Assembly (NCBI RefSeq): GCF_019083995.1
Contig: NZ_JAHRCU010000016.1
Coordinates: 57,781-121,780, forward strand
DNA from: Roseococcus sp. SDR
GTDB taxonomy: Bacteria > Pseudomonadota > Alphaproteobacteria > Acetobacterales > Acetobacteraceae
DNA length: 64,000 nt
Direction of reading: 5' to 3'
The number at the start of each line of letters is the position of its first letter. The stretch's first letter is position 1. Made by a program: the position numbers and the translations under genes. This document shows, in pieces, positions 10,515 through 18,704 of the stretch. The notes below the pieces were generated by a model. That model was not told the DNA's origin. It saw only the letters and a list, made by a program, of their open reading frames with translations, and searched no databases.

Positions 10515-10988
10515 ATGCCTCTCATCAACATGGCCGATCTGCGGGCCCTGCTGCACCGCCACGCGCGGCTCCTGGGCCTCGACCCCGGGGCGAAGGTGAT
10601 CGGCCTCGCGCTCAGCGACGTGACGCTCATGCTGGCCAGCCCCTATGGCAGCCTGAAGCGCTCCAAACTGGCGGCGAATGCGGCCGAAATCCGCACCATC
10701 GCGGAAAAGCAGGGCGTGGGCGGCCTTGTGGTCGGCCTGCCGCTCTCCATGGACGGCACGCGCGGCCCGGCCGCCCAGGCCGCCGGCGATTGGGCCTTGG
10801 CGCTGAGCGAAGCGGCCGGCCTGCCCTGCGCCATGTGGGATGAGCGCCTCTCGAGCGCCGCCGTGAACCGCATGATGATCAGCGAGGCCGACCTGACACG
10901 GAAGCGCCGGGCGGCGGCGGTTGATTCGGCCGCCGCGGCCTACATGCTCCAGGCCGCCTTGGACGCCACGGCGCCCCGGGCTACATGA
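10515..10988 (+). CDS. ruvX: RuvX/YqgF-type putative Holliday junction resolvase / pre-16S rRNA nuclease
   Basis: A 157-residue RNase H-fold protein. The first acidic strand [17 protein letters not shown] supplies the catalytic Asp, and [21 protein letters not shown] and [14 protein letters not shown] (second acidic site) match YqgF. The final D in [13 protein letters not shown] completes the triad. The family processes the 5' end of 16S rRNA in E. coli and was first predicted to be a Holliday resolvase. A second ATG five codons in (MADLRALL) is possible. It is followed 7 bases later by pyrB, as in many alphaproteobacteria. Confidence 0.94.
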   Translation: MPLINMADLRALLHRHARLLGLDPGAKVIGLALSDVTLMLASPYGSLKRSKLAANAAEIRTIAEKQGVGGLVVGLPLSMDGTRGPAAQAAGDWALALSEAAGLPCAMWDERLSSAAVNRMMISEADLTRKRRAAAVDSAAAAYMLQAALDATAPRAT

Positions 10989-10995
10989 GAGGCCC

Positions 10996-11949
10996 ATGAG
11001 CGGCTTTTCCTACCCCCTCCTGCCCACGGGGCACCTCCTGGCCATCGAGGGGCTGGAGCCGCCGCATATCGCGGGCCTGCTCGACCTCGCCGAGAACTAC
11101 GCCCTGCTGAACCGCCAGGGAAAGACCCAGCGGGACCTCCTGAAGGGCCGCACGCTGATCAACCTCTTCTTCGAGGACAGCACCCGCACCCGCACCAGCT
11201 TCGAGCTGGCCGGCAAGCGGCTGGGGGCGGACATCGTGAACATGTCGGTCTCCACCAGCAGCGTGAACAAGGGCGAGACACTGCTCGACACGGCGTCCAC
11301 GCTCAACGCCATGCACACGGACCTTCTGGTGATCCGCCATGCGCAATCCGGCGCGCCGGCGCTGCTGGCGCAGAAGGTGGACGCGGCCGTGATCAATGCC
11401 GGCGACGGCACGCATGAGCACCCCACCCAGGCGCTGCTGGATGCGCTGACCATCCGCCGCCGCAAGGGCAGGCTGGAGGGCCTCATCGTCGCCATCTGCG
11501 GCGATGTGCTGCATTCGCGGGTGGCGCGCAGCAACATCCATTTGCTCTCCGCCATGGGGGCGCGGCTGCGCGTGGTGGGCCCGCCCACGCTCATCCCCTC
11601 CGAATGCGCGCGCCTCGGCGTCGAGGTGCATCACGACATGCGCTCGGGCCTGGAAGGCGCAGATGTGGTCATGATGCTGCGCCTGCAGAAGGAGCGGATG
11701 AATGCGGGCCTGGTGCCGAGCCCGCGCGAGTTCTTCCGCTTCTACGGGCTGGACGCCGCGAAGCTGGCGCGCGCCAAGCCCGATGCCATCGTCATGCATC
11801 CGGGCCCGATGAATCGCGGCATCGAGATCGACAGCGCCATCGCGGATGACCCCGAGCGCAGCGTGATCGGCGAGCAGGTGGAGATGGGCGTGGCGGTCCG
11901 CATGGCGGTGCTGGACGTGCTCTCGCGCGATCTGCGACGGAACGCTTGA
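10996..11949 (+). CDS. pyrB: aspartate carbamoyltransferase catalytic subunit
   Basis: A 317-residue enzyme catalysing carbamoyl phosphate plus aspartate to N-carbamoylaspartate, the committed step of pyrimidine synthesis. The carbamoyl-phosphate loop STRTRT is at residues 62-67 within [20 protein letters not shown]. The 80s loop SSVNKGET is present and [12 protein letters not shown] is the PyrB-specific motif (ornithine enzymes have HPCQ). [11 protein letters not shown] is the 240s-type end block. The ATG at 10996 gives a normal N-terminus. No pyrI regulatory gene is present, and a dihydroorotase-like partner is encoded 4.9 kb downstream. Confidence 0.97.
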   Translation: MSGFSYPLLPTGHLLAIEGLEPPHIAGLLDLAENYALLNRQGKTQRDLLKGRTLINLFFEDSTRTRTSFELAGKRLGADIVNMSVSTSSVNKGETLLDTASTLNAMHTDLLVIRHAQSGAPALLAQKVDAAVINAGDGTHEHPTQALLDALTIRRRKGRLEGLIVAICGDVLHSRVARSNIHLLSAMGARLRVVGPPTLIPSECARLGVEVHHDMRSGLEGADVVMMLRLQKERMNAGLVPSPREFFRFYGLDAAKLARAKPDAIVMHPGPMNRGIEIDSAIADDPERSVIGEQVEMGVAVRMAVLDVLSRDLRRNA

Positions 11950-12392
11950 TCCGTTTGGCACAGGAGGGCGAGGCAGAGACGCTTCGCAGCCTGGTCCGCG
12001 CCGCCTATGCCCATTACGTCCCGCGCCTCGGCCGCGAACCCGCGCCGATGACGGATGACTACGCGGCGCGCATCGCCGCGGGCGAGGCCTGGCTGCTGGA
12101 GCTGGACGGCCGCCCGATCGGCGCGCTGGTGCTGGAGGACACGGAGGAAGGCCTCCTGATCGACAACATCGCCATCGCGGCGGAAGCCCGTGGCACCGGT
12201 CAGGGCCGTCGCCTCATGGGTTTCGCGGAAGACGAGGCCCGGCGGCGGGGCCATGCGCGCTGCTGGCTCTATACCAACGAGAAGATGGTCGAGAACATCG
12301 CGCTCTACACCCGCCTCGGCTACCGCGAGACGCACCGGGCCGAGCAGCACGGCCACCGGCGCGTCTTCATGGAGAAGCCGCTCAGCCTTTGA
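11946..12392 (+). CDS. GNAT-family N-acetyltransferase
   Basis: A 148-residue acetyl-CoA-dependent acyltransferase. The core motif [27 protein letters not shown], holds the pyrophosphate-binding Q/R-x-x-G-x-G/A loop, followed by [24 protein letters not shown] (motif B). The substrate is unknown. The reading frame begins with TTG at 11946, whose last two bases overlap the pyrB stop (TTGA), so translation is probably coupled to pyrB; no closer ATG preserves the [12 protein letters not shown]-terminus. Its 3' end overlaps the convergent amidohydrolase gene by 11 bases. Confidence 0.9.
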   Translation: MIRLAQEGEAETLRSLVRAAYAHYVPRLGREPAPMTDDYAARIAAGEAWLLELDGRPIGALVLEDTEEGLLIDNIAIAAEARGTGQGRRLMGFAEDEARRRGHARCWLYTNEKMVENIALYTRLGYRETHRAEQHGHRRVFMEKPLSL

Positions 12393-14370
12393 GCTGCGCG
12401 GCAATCACCGCCGCGAAGACATCCCCGCCACAGCCGCAGCCGAGCGCCGCATCCGGCCCCTGATGCGTGCAGAAGGGATGCTGGCAGGCCTCGGCCAGCG
12501 CCGCGCCATCCGTCGCGGCGAAGCGGCCGCTGGGGGCCGCACCACCGCCGAGGCGCGTGGGCCGGGGCGCCTCGGCGCGGCCGGAGGGCGCGGGGGGTGC
12601 CGGCTGGACGCGCCCCTCCAGCACCGTGCCCCAGACCTTGATGTCCTTCAGCGCGGCGGGCGGGACGGCATAGGGGCTTTGCTCCAGCACGGTGAAATTG
12701 GCGAATTTGCCGGGCGTGATGGAGCCGACCTCGCCCTCCAGCCGGATCGAATGCGCGGCGTCGATGGTCATGGCGCGCAAGGCAAGGTCGAGCGAGACGC
12801 GCTGCTCCTCGCCCATCACCGGGCCTTCCGCCGTGGTCCGGTTCACCGCCGCCCAGATCAGCTGCAGCGGCTTGGCCGGCGCCATCGGCATGTCGGAATG
12901 GAAGGAGATGGACATGCCGGCATTCTCGGCATCCTTCAGCGGCACCATGCGCCGCGCGCGCTCCGGCCCGATGCCGATCTGCGCATAGCGACCCGCCAGC
13001 GCTGTCACATAATAGGGATTGGCGCTGACGATGCAGCCCAGTCGGCCGGCGCGGGCCACCTGCTCCGGCGCCGCGAAGCCGAAATGCACGATGGTGGTGC
13101 GGTGGTCGAAGCGCGGCCGGCGGCGCATGGCGCGCTCGAGATTGGCGAGAAGCACCTCCATCCCGCCATCGCCGTTGTTGTGGATATGGATGTGGTAGTC
13201 GGCATCCCAGAAGGTCTGGAAGGCGAAGGAGAACACGTCCGGGTCCATGATCCAGGCGCCCTGGTGGCCATCCGTGTAGCCATCCTTCATCTGCATGAGC
13301 TGGCTGTAGATCGCGCCATCGATCAGGAACTTGATCTGCTTGGGCAGCCAGCGCGCGCGGCCCGAACCCCAGGCGAGCGGCTTCTGCGCCTCGGCGATCT
13401 GCGCCGCGGCATCATTGGGAAACATCGCAGCGAAGGACTTTCCGTCCGGGATGAAGTAGTGGTTGAAGGGCACGGAATCCGCCGCATAGACAGCGTTGAT
13501 CGCATCCTGCAGGGGCTTCGAGTAGAAGCCGCCGGGCTCGGCCGCCGTGGTGATGCCGTTGCGGTGGTAATACCCGACGGTGAATTCCAGCCCCTGCCGC
13601 AGCCGCTCAGGCGTGGCCATCGCGGGCGCGGTCTTCTCCAGCACCTTGAGCGCGCCCTGCTCGAAGAAATGGCCCTTGGCGACATCAGCCTGCGCGCGCT
13701 GGCTGGGCGTGAAGCTCGCCAGGAAGGCGTCATCCACGCCGTAGAGGCGCATTAGCGCCGTGTTGAGATAGACCTCGTGCTGGCTGCGGTGCCAGACGAT
13801 CACCGGCGTCGTGCCCGCCTGCTGGTCCAGCCAATCGCGTGACATCGCGCCATGGAAGTAGTGATGGTAGCCCCAGGTGAGAAAGACCGCCTCGGGGTCG
13901 CGCGCCTTGTGCGCGGCCAGCGCCTCGGCGAAGCGGCGGCGATAGCCCGCCTCATCGCGCACCGCGGTGCGGAAGCCGGCCAGCGTGTCCCAATCCTCGA
14001 TGGCGATCACCTCGGCCACCACCATCAGGCTGGAGAGCACGGGATGCACATGCTGCTCGACGAAGCCCGGCAGGATCACCTTGCCCTCGAAGCTGCGGTC
14101 CAGGCGGAAGGGCTGGCTGCCCGCCAGCGCCTGCAACTCCGCGAGGCTGCCGACGGCGGCGATGCGCCCACCCACCACGGCCACCGCCTCGGCCCGCGGG
14201 CGGGCGGGGTCCATGGTGATGACCTCCCGCGCCAGATAGATCACCGCCTCGGGCTGCGGCGCCACGCGATTCACCAGGTCCTGCAGGCTGATGGCCTGGG
14301 CGGCCGCGTCCTGGATCAGGAAGGGCGCCGCGAGGGCACCCGTGGTGAAGGAACGACGTGTCCGGGTCAT
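12382..14370 (-). CDS. Tat-exported amidohydrolase, YtcJ/LAF3-like
   Basis: A 662-residue metal-dependent amidohydrolase of the YtcJ-like group (PF07969). A twin-arginine signal (TRRSFTTGALAAPFLIQDAAAQ) suggests folded export to the periplasm. PGFVEQHVHPVLSS carries the HxH metal pair, and later HIHNNGDGGMEVLL and IVHFGFAAPEQV give further His ligands. The C-terminal SITPGKFANFTVLEQSPY is the normal end block of the barrel's beta-sandwich. After it comes an unusual tail of about 55 residues with cysteines (ACQHPFC, GCGCGGD) that I do not associate with the family. An AGAGG-type ribosome site precedes the ATG. It lies 24 bases after the outer-membrane protein gene, so the two may be co-transcribed. 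Confidence 0.92.
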   Translation of the reverse strand: MTRTRRSFTTGALAAPFLIQDAAAQAISLQDLVNRVAPQPEAVIYLAREVITMDPARPRAEAVAVVGGRIAAVGSLAELQALAGSQPFRLDRSFEGKVILPGFVEQHVHPVLSSLMVVAEVIAIEDWDTLAGFRTAVRDEAGYRRRFAEALAAHKARDPEAVFLTWGYHHYFHGAMSRDWLDQQAGTTPVIVWHRSQHEVYLNTALMRLYGVDDAFLASFTPSQRAQADVAKGHFFEQGALKVLEKTAPAMATPERLRQGLEFTVGYYHRNGITTAAEPGGFYSKPLQDAINAVYAADSVPFNHYFIPDGKSFAAMFPNDAAAQIAEAQKPLAWGSGRARWLPKQIKFLIDGAIYSQLMQMKDGYTDGHQGAWIMDPDVFSFAFQTFWDADYHIHIHNNGDGGMEVLLANLERAMRRRPRFDHRTTIVHFGFAAPEQVARAGRLGCIVSANPYYVTALAGRYAQIGIGPERARRMVPLKDAENAGMSISFHSDMPMAPAKPLQLIWAAVNRTTAEGPVMGEEQRVSLDLALRAMTIDAAHSIRLEGEVGSITPGKFANFTVLEQSPYAVPPAALKDIKVWGTVLEGRVQPAPPAPSGRAEAPRPTRLGGGAAPSGRFAATDGAALAEACQHPFCTHQGPDAALGCGCGGDVFAAVIAAQLKG

Positions 14371-14394
14371 GCGACGACCTCTTTTCCTGTCGGT

Positions 14395-15927
14395 TCAGAA
14401 TGCGAAGGAGATGAGCGCCCGCCCCTCCCAGGCATTCACATTGGGCACGAAGAGCGACAGGTAGCCAAGCTGCGCGCTCACCTCGACATTGCGACTGATC
14501 TGCAGCGCGGCACCGCCCCGCACTTGCCCGGACCAGCGGGTGAGGTCCTGGACCGTGCCATTGGCGGCGGGGGCCGCGTTCACCGCCTGGTCGAGCAGAT
14601 AGGTGGCGCCGGCGCGCAGGAAGGGGCGCAGCACCATGCCATTCTCCAGCCGGAAGGGCTGGCTGACGCCGACGCTCGCGGAGAGGCTCGACTGCTGATA
14701 GCTGTCCGAGAGGTAGCGCGTGCCCGCCGTGCTGGTGAAGGCGCCGGCCCAGTCATTCGTCCGCAGGTAGGTCAGGCGCGGGCGGAACTCCGCCCAGGGC
14801 GTGGTGACGATCTCCGTCAGGTTGGCGGCGAGGAACCAGCGCTCGGTGCCATAGCTGCCCGACTCGCCCGGCACGTTCAGCTTCTGCTTGCTGCCGGCAT
14901 AGCCCGACCAGATGTCGAACACCGTCGTCGGCCGGATGCGCCAGCCGAGATAGGGGCCGAGCGACCAGCCATCGCGGTTCATGTTCAGCCCATAGGCGCG
15001 GCTCTGGCTTTCCTGCCGGTCGCCGCTGACGGCGAGGCCCAGGATCACATTGTCGGTGATGCAGAAGTCGAGACCGCCGGTCAGTTCGAAGTAATCGCCC
15101 GAGACCGAGACGCCCGCGCTGGTGTTGCGGCCGCCCACGTAGCGCGGGCTGCCCCAGATGTTCCAGCGCCGCGCCGCGTCCTCGCCCGCCATGGGCGCGA
15201 AGCGGGTGAAGTCGAAGGCGATCTGGTCGGAGATCTGCGTGCCGCCGAAGAGCAGGCTGTCCCCGGCGAAGCGCGCGACGTTGCGCTGCAGCCCGGAGAC
15301 CTCACCCGGCAGAACCGTCACCACGACCTGGTCGCCGCCGCCGCCCGTGCCACCGCCCGAGCCGCCACCAGTGCCGCCGCCCGTGCCCCCACTGGAACCA
15401 CCGCCGGTCCCGCCGCCCGTGCCGCCGCTCGACCCGCCACTGGATCCGCCACCGAAGCCGCCGCCACTGCCCCCCTGACCCGGCGTGATCACGATGGGCT
15501 GCGGCGGCCGGACCAGCACGGGCGGCATGGTCCCGCAGACGCCCGCGCGCTGCGAATTGGCGATGACCTCATTGCTGTAGATGTAGGGCGTGCCCTGGGT
15601 ATAGGTCATCACGAAGCTCTCGGCCGTGTTCGGCGCGGTGGGTGCGACCTGGAACCGCACCTGGCTGCCCGGACTGCCCGCCGCCGCGAAGCTGCCCAGC
15701 GCGACGACCACCCCCTGGTCTGTCGGTGCCGGCACCAGGCGCCGCAATTCGGCATCGAGCTGCGCATAGGGGGCCTGGTTCCGGGCATCGATGCAGAAGG
15801 CGCCGCTCAGCGTGGTACCACCGAAACTCAGCCGGAACAGGTTTTCCGCCCGCACCAGGCTTTGCGCGGCGGCTGGCCCCGCCAGGGCCCCGGTCACCAT
15901 CGCCATCGTCGCCAGACCATACCGCAT
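14395..15927 (-). CDS. autotransporter-like outer-membrane beta-barrel protein with Gly-rich linker
   Basis: A 510-residue exported protein. It has a signal peptide (MRYGLATMAMVTGALAGPAAAQ) and a unique N-terminal domain of about 125 residues with two cysteines (SGAFCIDA, AGVCGTMPP). A Pro-rich hinge and a Gly/Ser/Thr-only linker at about residues 151-198 follow, then some 310 residues of alternating aromatic/polar strands ending ALISFAF, a terminal Phe expected of Bam-folded barrels. This matches the autotransporter beta-domain fold (PF03797 type), but the passenger is very short. The frame is open upstream; the ATG at 15927 gives the signal peptide. It diverges from the Crp-type regulator across 163 bases and precedes the amidohydrolase. 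Confidence 0.85.
   Translation of the reverse strand: MRYGLATMAMVTGALAGPAAAQSLVRAENLFRLSFGGTTLSGAFCIDARNQAPYAQLDAELRRLVPAPTDQGVVVALGSFAAAGSPGSQVRFQVAPTAPNTAESFVMTYTQGTPYIYSNEVIANSQRAGVCGTMPPVLVRPPQPIVITPGQGGSGGGFGGGSSGGSSGGTGGGTGGGSSGGTGGGTGGGSGGGTGGGGDQVVVTVLPGEVSGLQRNVARFAGDSLLFGGTQISDQIAFDFTRFAPMAGEDAARRWNIWGSPRYVGGRNTSAGVSVSGDYFELTGGLDFCITDNVILGLAVSGDRQESQSRAYGLNMNRDGWSLGPYLGWRIRPTTVFDIWSGYAGSKQKLNVPGESGSYGTERWFLAANLTEIVTTPWAEFRPRLTYLRTNDWAGAFTSTAGTRYLSDSYQQSSLSASVGVSQPFRLENGMVLRPFLRAGATYLLDQAVNAAPAANGTVQDLTRWSGQVRGGAALQISRNVEVSAQLGYLSLFVPNVNAWEGRALISFAF
15334..15477 (-). repeat. Gly-rich coding simple-sequence tract
   Basis: About 144 bases made almost entirely of ccgcc / gtgcc / gaccc-type triplets encode a GGGTGGGSSGG-like linker between the short N-terminal domain and the beta-barrel of the outer-membrane protein. 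All variation is in multiples of 3, so slippage would change linker length without breaking the frame. Confidence 0.8.
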
Positions 15928-16043
15928 CGCGTTCCACCCCCTCGCACCGCCGCGCGGGATTCTTGAGGCCTCGGCGTGTTTGTTCTGCCCTGCCTGCCCG
16001 GACGCGACACGAAAATGCTGCCATCGCAGGCTTGGATGAATTG

Positions 16044-16055
16044 TCGCGAACGCGA
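16044..16055. promoter_or_regulatory. short inverted repeat TCGCG-AA-CGCGA
   Basis: A perfect 5-base inverted repeat with a 2-base spacer sits 35 bases before the Crp-type regulator gene. It lies in the most A/T-rich part of the divergent gap (the following 25 bases are taatctttcctaaattttgc). It is well placed to act as an operator for either gene, but it does not match the Crp or Fnr consensus, so the binder is unknown. Confidence 0.35.
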
Positions 16056-16090
16056 TAATCTTTCCTAAATTTTGCGTTAAGGGGACGCCC

Positions 16091-16831
16091 ATGCCGGAGC
16101 CGAAATCGCGCCTCGCCCGGGCCGGGGCGGAGCAGGCCGTCCTCTCACGCGGCTGGCTCCAGGGGCAGCCCGCCGCCGTCCAGAAAACCTTCCTCCACCG
16201 TGCCCACCTGCGCCATTTCGTGACCGGAGAGGTCGTCTTCCAGGTCGGCGCCTCGCCGGGCGGGCTGTTCGGCGTGGCATCGGGCTCTTTCGCCATCCAT
16301 GTGGGCGGCACGGAGTCGCCGCCGCATATGGCCACCATCCTCAGGGCCGGCAGTTGGTTCGGGCATGGGCAATTCGCCGGGCGGCGCCCGCGTATCCTTG
16401 CCGTGCAGGCGCTGGAAGCCGCCTGCGCCCTGCATGTGAGCCTCGCCGATCTCGACGAATTCACCGCAACCGAACCGCTCGGCATACGCGCCCTCGCCGC
16501 CCTCAGCGTCGCCAACCAGGACCTCAGTATCGGCGCCGTGCGGGACCTGCTGCTGCCGCGCGCCGAGCAGCGCATCACGGCCACGCTGCTGCGCGTCACC
16601 GCCGATGCCGAGCCCGATGCGCCCGAGGGCTACCGGCTCACCCAGGCCGCCTTGGGCGAGATGGCCAATGCCTCGCGCCAGCTGGTCAATCGCTGCCTGG
16701 CCGGGCTGGAGCGCATGGGCTGGATCGAGCAGGGCTACAACGTGATCCGCATCCGCGACGCCGAGGCGCTGCGCCGCTTCGCCCATGGCAGCGGGCCTGC
16801 CCCGTGGCGTGCCGCGCCGCCCCGGCTATAA
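16091..16831 (+). CDS. Crp/Fnr-family transcriptional regulator
   Basis: A 246-residue regulator. Residues about 25-130 form a cyclic-nucleotide-binding-type jelly roll (HFVTGEVVFQVGASPGGLFGVASGSFAI, then a GSWFGHGQF turn). A dimer helix follows, and a C-terminal HTH_Crp has the recognition region LTQAALGEMANASRQLVNRCLAGLERMGWIEQGYN. No N-terminal cysteine cluster is visible, so it is not a classical Fnr oxygen sensor. The cyclic-nucleotide Arg-Ser signature is also absent, leaving the ligand open. It diverges from the outer-membrane protein/amidohydrolase pair, which are plausible targets, and ends 8 bases before pyrC. Confidence 0.9.
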   Translation: MPEPKSRLARAGAEQAVLSRGWLQGQPAAVQKTFLHRAHLRHFVTGEVVFQVGASPGGLFGVASGSFAIHVGGTESPPHMATILRAGSWFGHGQFAGRRPRILAVQALEAACALHVSLADLDEFTATEPLGIRALAALSVANQDLSIGAVRDLLLPRAEQRITATLLRVTADAEPDAPEGYRLTQAALGEMANASRQLVNRCLAGLERMGWIEQGYNVIRIRDAEALRRFAHGSGPAPWRAAPPRL

Positions 16832-16839
16832 CGGGGGCG

Positions 16840-18108
16840 ATGGCACACCTCCTCGTCACCAATGCCCGCCTGCTCGACCCTGCGAGCGGCCTCGACGCGC
16901 CCGGCGCCCTGCTGATCGAAAACGGCCGCATCGCGAGCCTGACCGGCGCGCCGGCCGAGGGCGTGCCGGTGCTCGATGCCGGCGGCGCCTGCCTCTGCCC
17001 CGGCCTCGTGGACATGCGCGCCAGCATCGGCGAGCCGGGCGCCGAGCACCGCGAGACCATCGCGAGCGCGGCCCAGGCGGCGGCGGCCGGCGGCATCACC
17101 ACCCTCGCCCTCCTGCCCGATACCGAGCCCGCGCTGGACGACCCCGCGCTGGTCGAATTCATCATCCGGCGTGGCGAGGCGACGGGCAGCCTCACCCTGC
17201 TGCCCTATGCGGCGGCGACGAAGCATTGCGCCGGCAAGGACCTTTCCGAATACGGCCTTCTGCGGGAGGCGGGTGCGGCCGGCTTCAGCGACGGCGCCAA
17301 GGCCATCGGCTCGGCCCGCATGATGCGCCTCGCCCTTTCCTATGCCCGGGCCTTCGGCGCCATGGTGGTGCAGCATCCGGAGGATCCGTCCCTTGCCGGC
17401 ACCGGCTCCGCCACCGAGGGCGAACTGGCCACGCGGCTCGGCCTGCCCGGCATTCCGGCGGCGGCCGAGGCGATCATGGTGGCGCGGGACATCGCCCTCG
17501 CCCGCCTCACCTCCGGCCATGTGCATTTCGGCCATGTCAGCACGGGCGCGGCCCTCGACCTGATCCGCGCCGCCAAGGCCGAGGGGCTGCGCGTCACCTG
17601 CGACACGGCGCCGCCCTATTTCGACCTGAACGAGACGGCGATCGGCGATTTCCGCTCCTACGCCAAGCTCAGCCCGCCGCTGCGGCGGGAGGAGGATCGC
17701 CTCGCCGTGCTGGCGGCGCTGGCGGACGGGACGATCGACGCCATCGCCTCCGACCACCAGCCGCGCGACGCGGATGACAAGCGCCTGCCCTTTGCCCAGG
17801 CGGAGGCGGGCGGCGTCGGCCTCGCCACACTGCTGGGTGTGACGCTGGCGCAGGTGCATGGCGGCAACCTCCCGCTGCTGACGGCGCTGGGCCTGATGAC
17901 GCACCGGCCGGCCGCGCTGCTGGGGCTGGAGGCCGGCCGCCTTGCCGTGGGCACCCCGGCCGATCTCTGCCTCTTCTGGCCGGACCGCGCCTGGCAGGTG
18001 AAGGCCGGCCAATTGCCCGGCAAGGCGCAGAACTCGCCCTTCGACGGCCGCGCGCTGGAAGGCCGCGTGATGGCCACCATCAAGGCCGGCCGGAAGGTCT
18101 TCGGCTGA
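16840..18108 (+). CDS. pyrC: dihydroorotase-like protein (PyrC/PyrX), metal-site HxH missing
   Basis: A 422-residue class I dihydroorotase homologue. The normal DxHxHxREPG metal and substrate motif is replaced by DMRASIGEPG: both His become Arg60 and Ser62, and the substrate Arg becomes Gly64. Later ligand positions survive (VQHPED, HFGHVSTG, AIASDHQPRD). Such proteins partner PyrB: in Pseudomonas an inactive PyrC' subunit is needed to assemble aspartate carbamoyltransferase, and many alphaproteobacteria keep a similar protein beside pyrB. I infer a structural role, with the active dihydroorotase elsewhere in the genome. The start ATG at 16840 gives the standard MAHLLVTNARLLDP N-terminus. Its stop overlaps plsY. 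Confidence 0.9.
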   Translation: MAHLLVTNARLLDPASGLDAPGALLIENGRIASLTGAPAEGVPVLDAGGACLCPGLVDMRASIGEPGAEHRETIASAAQAAAAGGITTLALLPDTEPALDDPALVEFIIRRGEATGSLTLLPYAAATKHCAGKDLSEYGLLREAGAAGFSDGAKAIGSARMMRLALSYARAFGAMVVQHPEDPSLAGTGSATEGELATRLGLPGIPAAAEAIMVARDIALARLTSGHVHFGHVSTGAALDLIRAAKAEGLRVTCDTAPPYFDLNETAIGDFRSYAKLSPPLRREEDRLAVLAALADGTIDAIASDHQPRDADDKRLPFAQAEAGGVGLATLLGVTLAQVHGGNLPLLTALGLMTHRPAALLGLEAGRLAVGTPADLCLFWPDRAWQVKAGQLPGKAQNSPFDGRALEGRVMATIKAGRKVFG

Positions 18109-18704
18109 TGGATGACATCCTGTCCACCGGCCTCGCGGCCCTGCTGGCTGGCCTGCTCGGCTCCATCCCCTTTGGCCTGCTGCTGACGCAGGCGGCGGGG
18201 CTGGGCGACATCCGCAGCATCGGCTCGGGCAATATCGGCGCGACGAACGTGCTGCGCACGGGGAAGAAGTGGCTGGCGGCCGCGACGCTGCTGCTTGATT
18301 TCGGCAAGGGCGTGCTGGCCGTGGTGCTGGTCACCTGGCTCTTCGGCGCGGCCAATGCGCCCATGGCGGCGCTGGCTGCGGTGATGGGCCATTGCCACCC
18401 GCCCTGGCTGGGCGGCAAGGGCGGCAAGGGGGTCGCCACCGCGCTCGGCGTTTTCCTCGGCCTCGGCTGGGGCGTCTTCATCGCCGCCGCGGCGGGCTGG
18501 ATCGTGGGGGCCGCGACGTCGCGCATCTCCTCCGTCGGCGCGCTCTCCGCCATGGTGGTGGCCGCCATCACCGCCTTCGCCGTGCTGCGCTTCGACGCCG
18601 CGGTCGCGATCACCATCATCGCCGTCTATGTGATCATCCGGCACGAGGCGAATATCCAGCGCCTGATCGCGCGCACCGAACCGCGCATCGGCCAGGGCAA
18701 ATAA
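18108..18704 (+). CDS. plsY: acyl-phosphate:glycerol-3-phosphate acyltransferase
   Basis: A 198-residue inner-membrane enzyme that moves an acyl group from acyl phosphate to glycerol 3-phosphate, giving lysophosphatidic acid, the first step of phospholipid synthesis. Five hydrophobic segments are visible. The conserved loops are SIPFGLLL, RSIGSGNIGATNVLRTG (motif 1), GHCHPPWLGGKGGKGVATALG (motif 2, with the usual H-x-W/F-P-x-F variant) and RHEANIQRLIARTE (motif 3). The ATG overlaps the pyrC stop, and its TAA overlaps the dprA ATG. Confidence 0.96.
   Translation: MDDILSTGLAALLAGLLGSIPFGLLLTQAAGLGDIRSIGSGNIGATNVLRTGKKWLAAATLLLDFGKGVLAVVLVTWLFGAANAPMAALAAVMGHCHPPWLGGKGGKGVATALGVFLGLGWGVFIAAAAGWIVGAATSRISSVGALSAMVVAAITAFAVLRFDAAVAITIIAVYVIIRHEANIQRLIARTEPRIGQGK

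Noticed and set aside
16091..16831. Fnr-type oxygen sensor
   Set aside because: No N-terminal Cys cluster in the regulator; only the general Crp/Fnr fold can be claimed.
11946..16839. Mobile element carrying the extra genes
   Set aside because: No transposase, integrase, direct repeats or inverted ends were seen at either border; kept only as a synteny observation.
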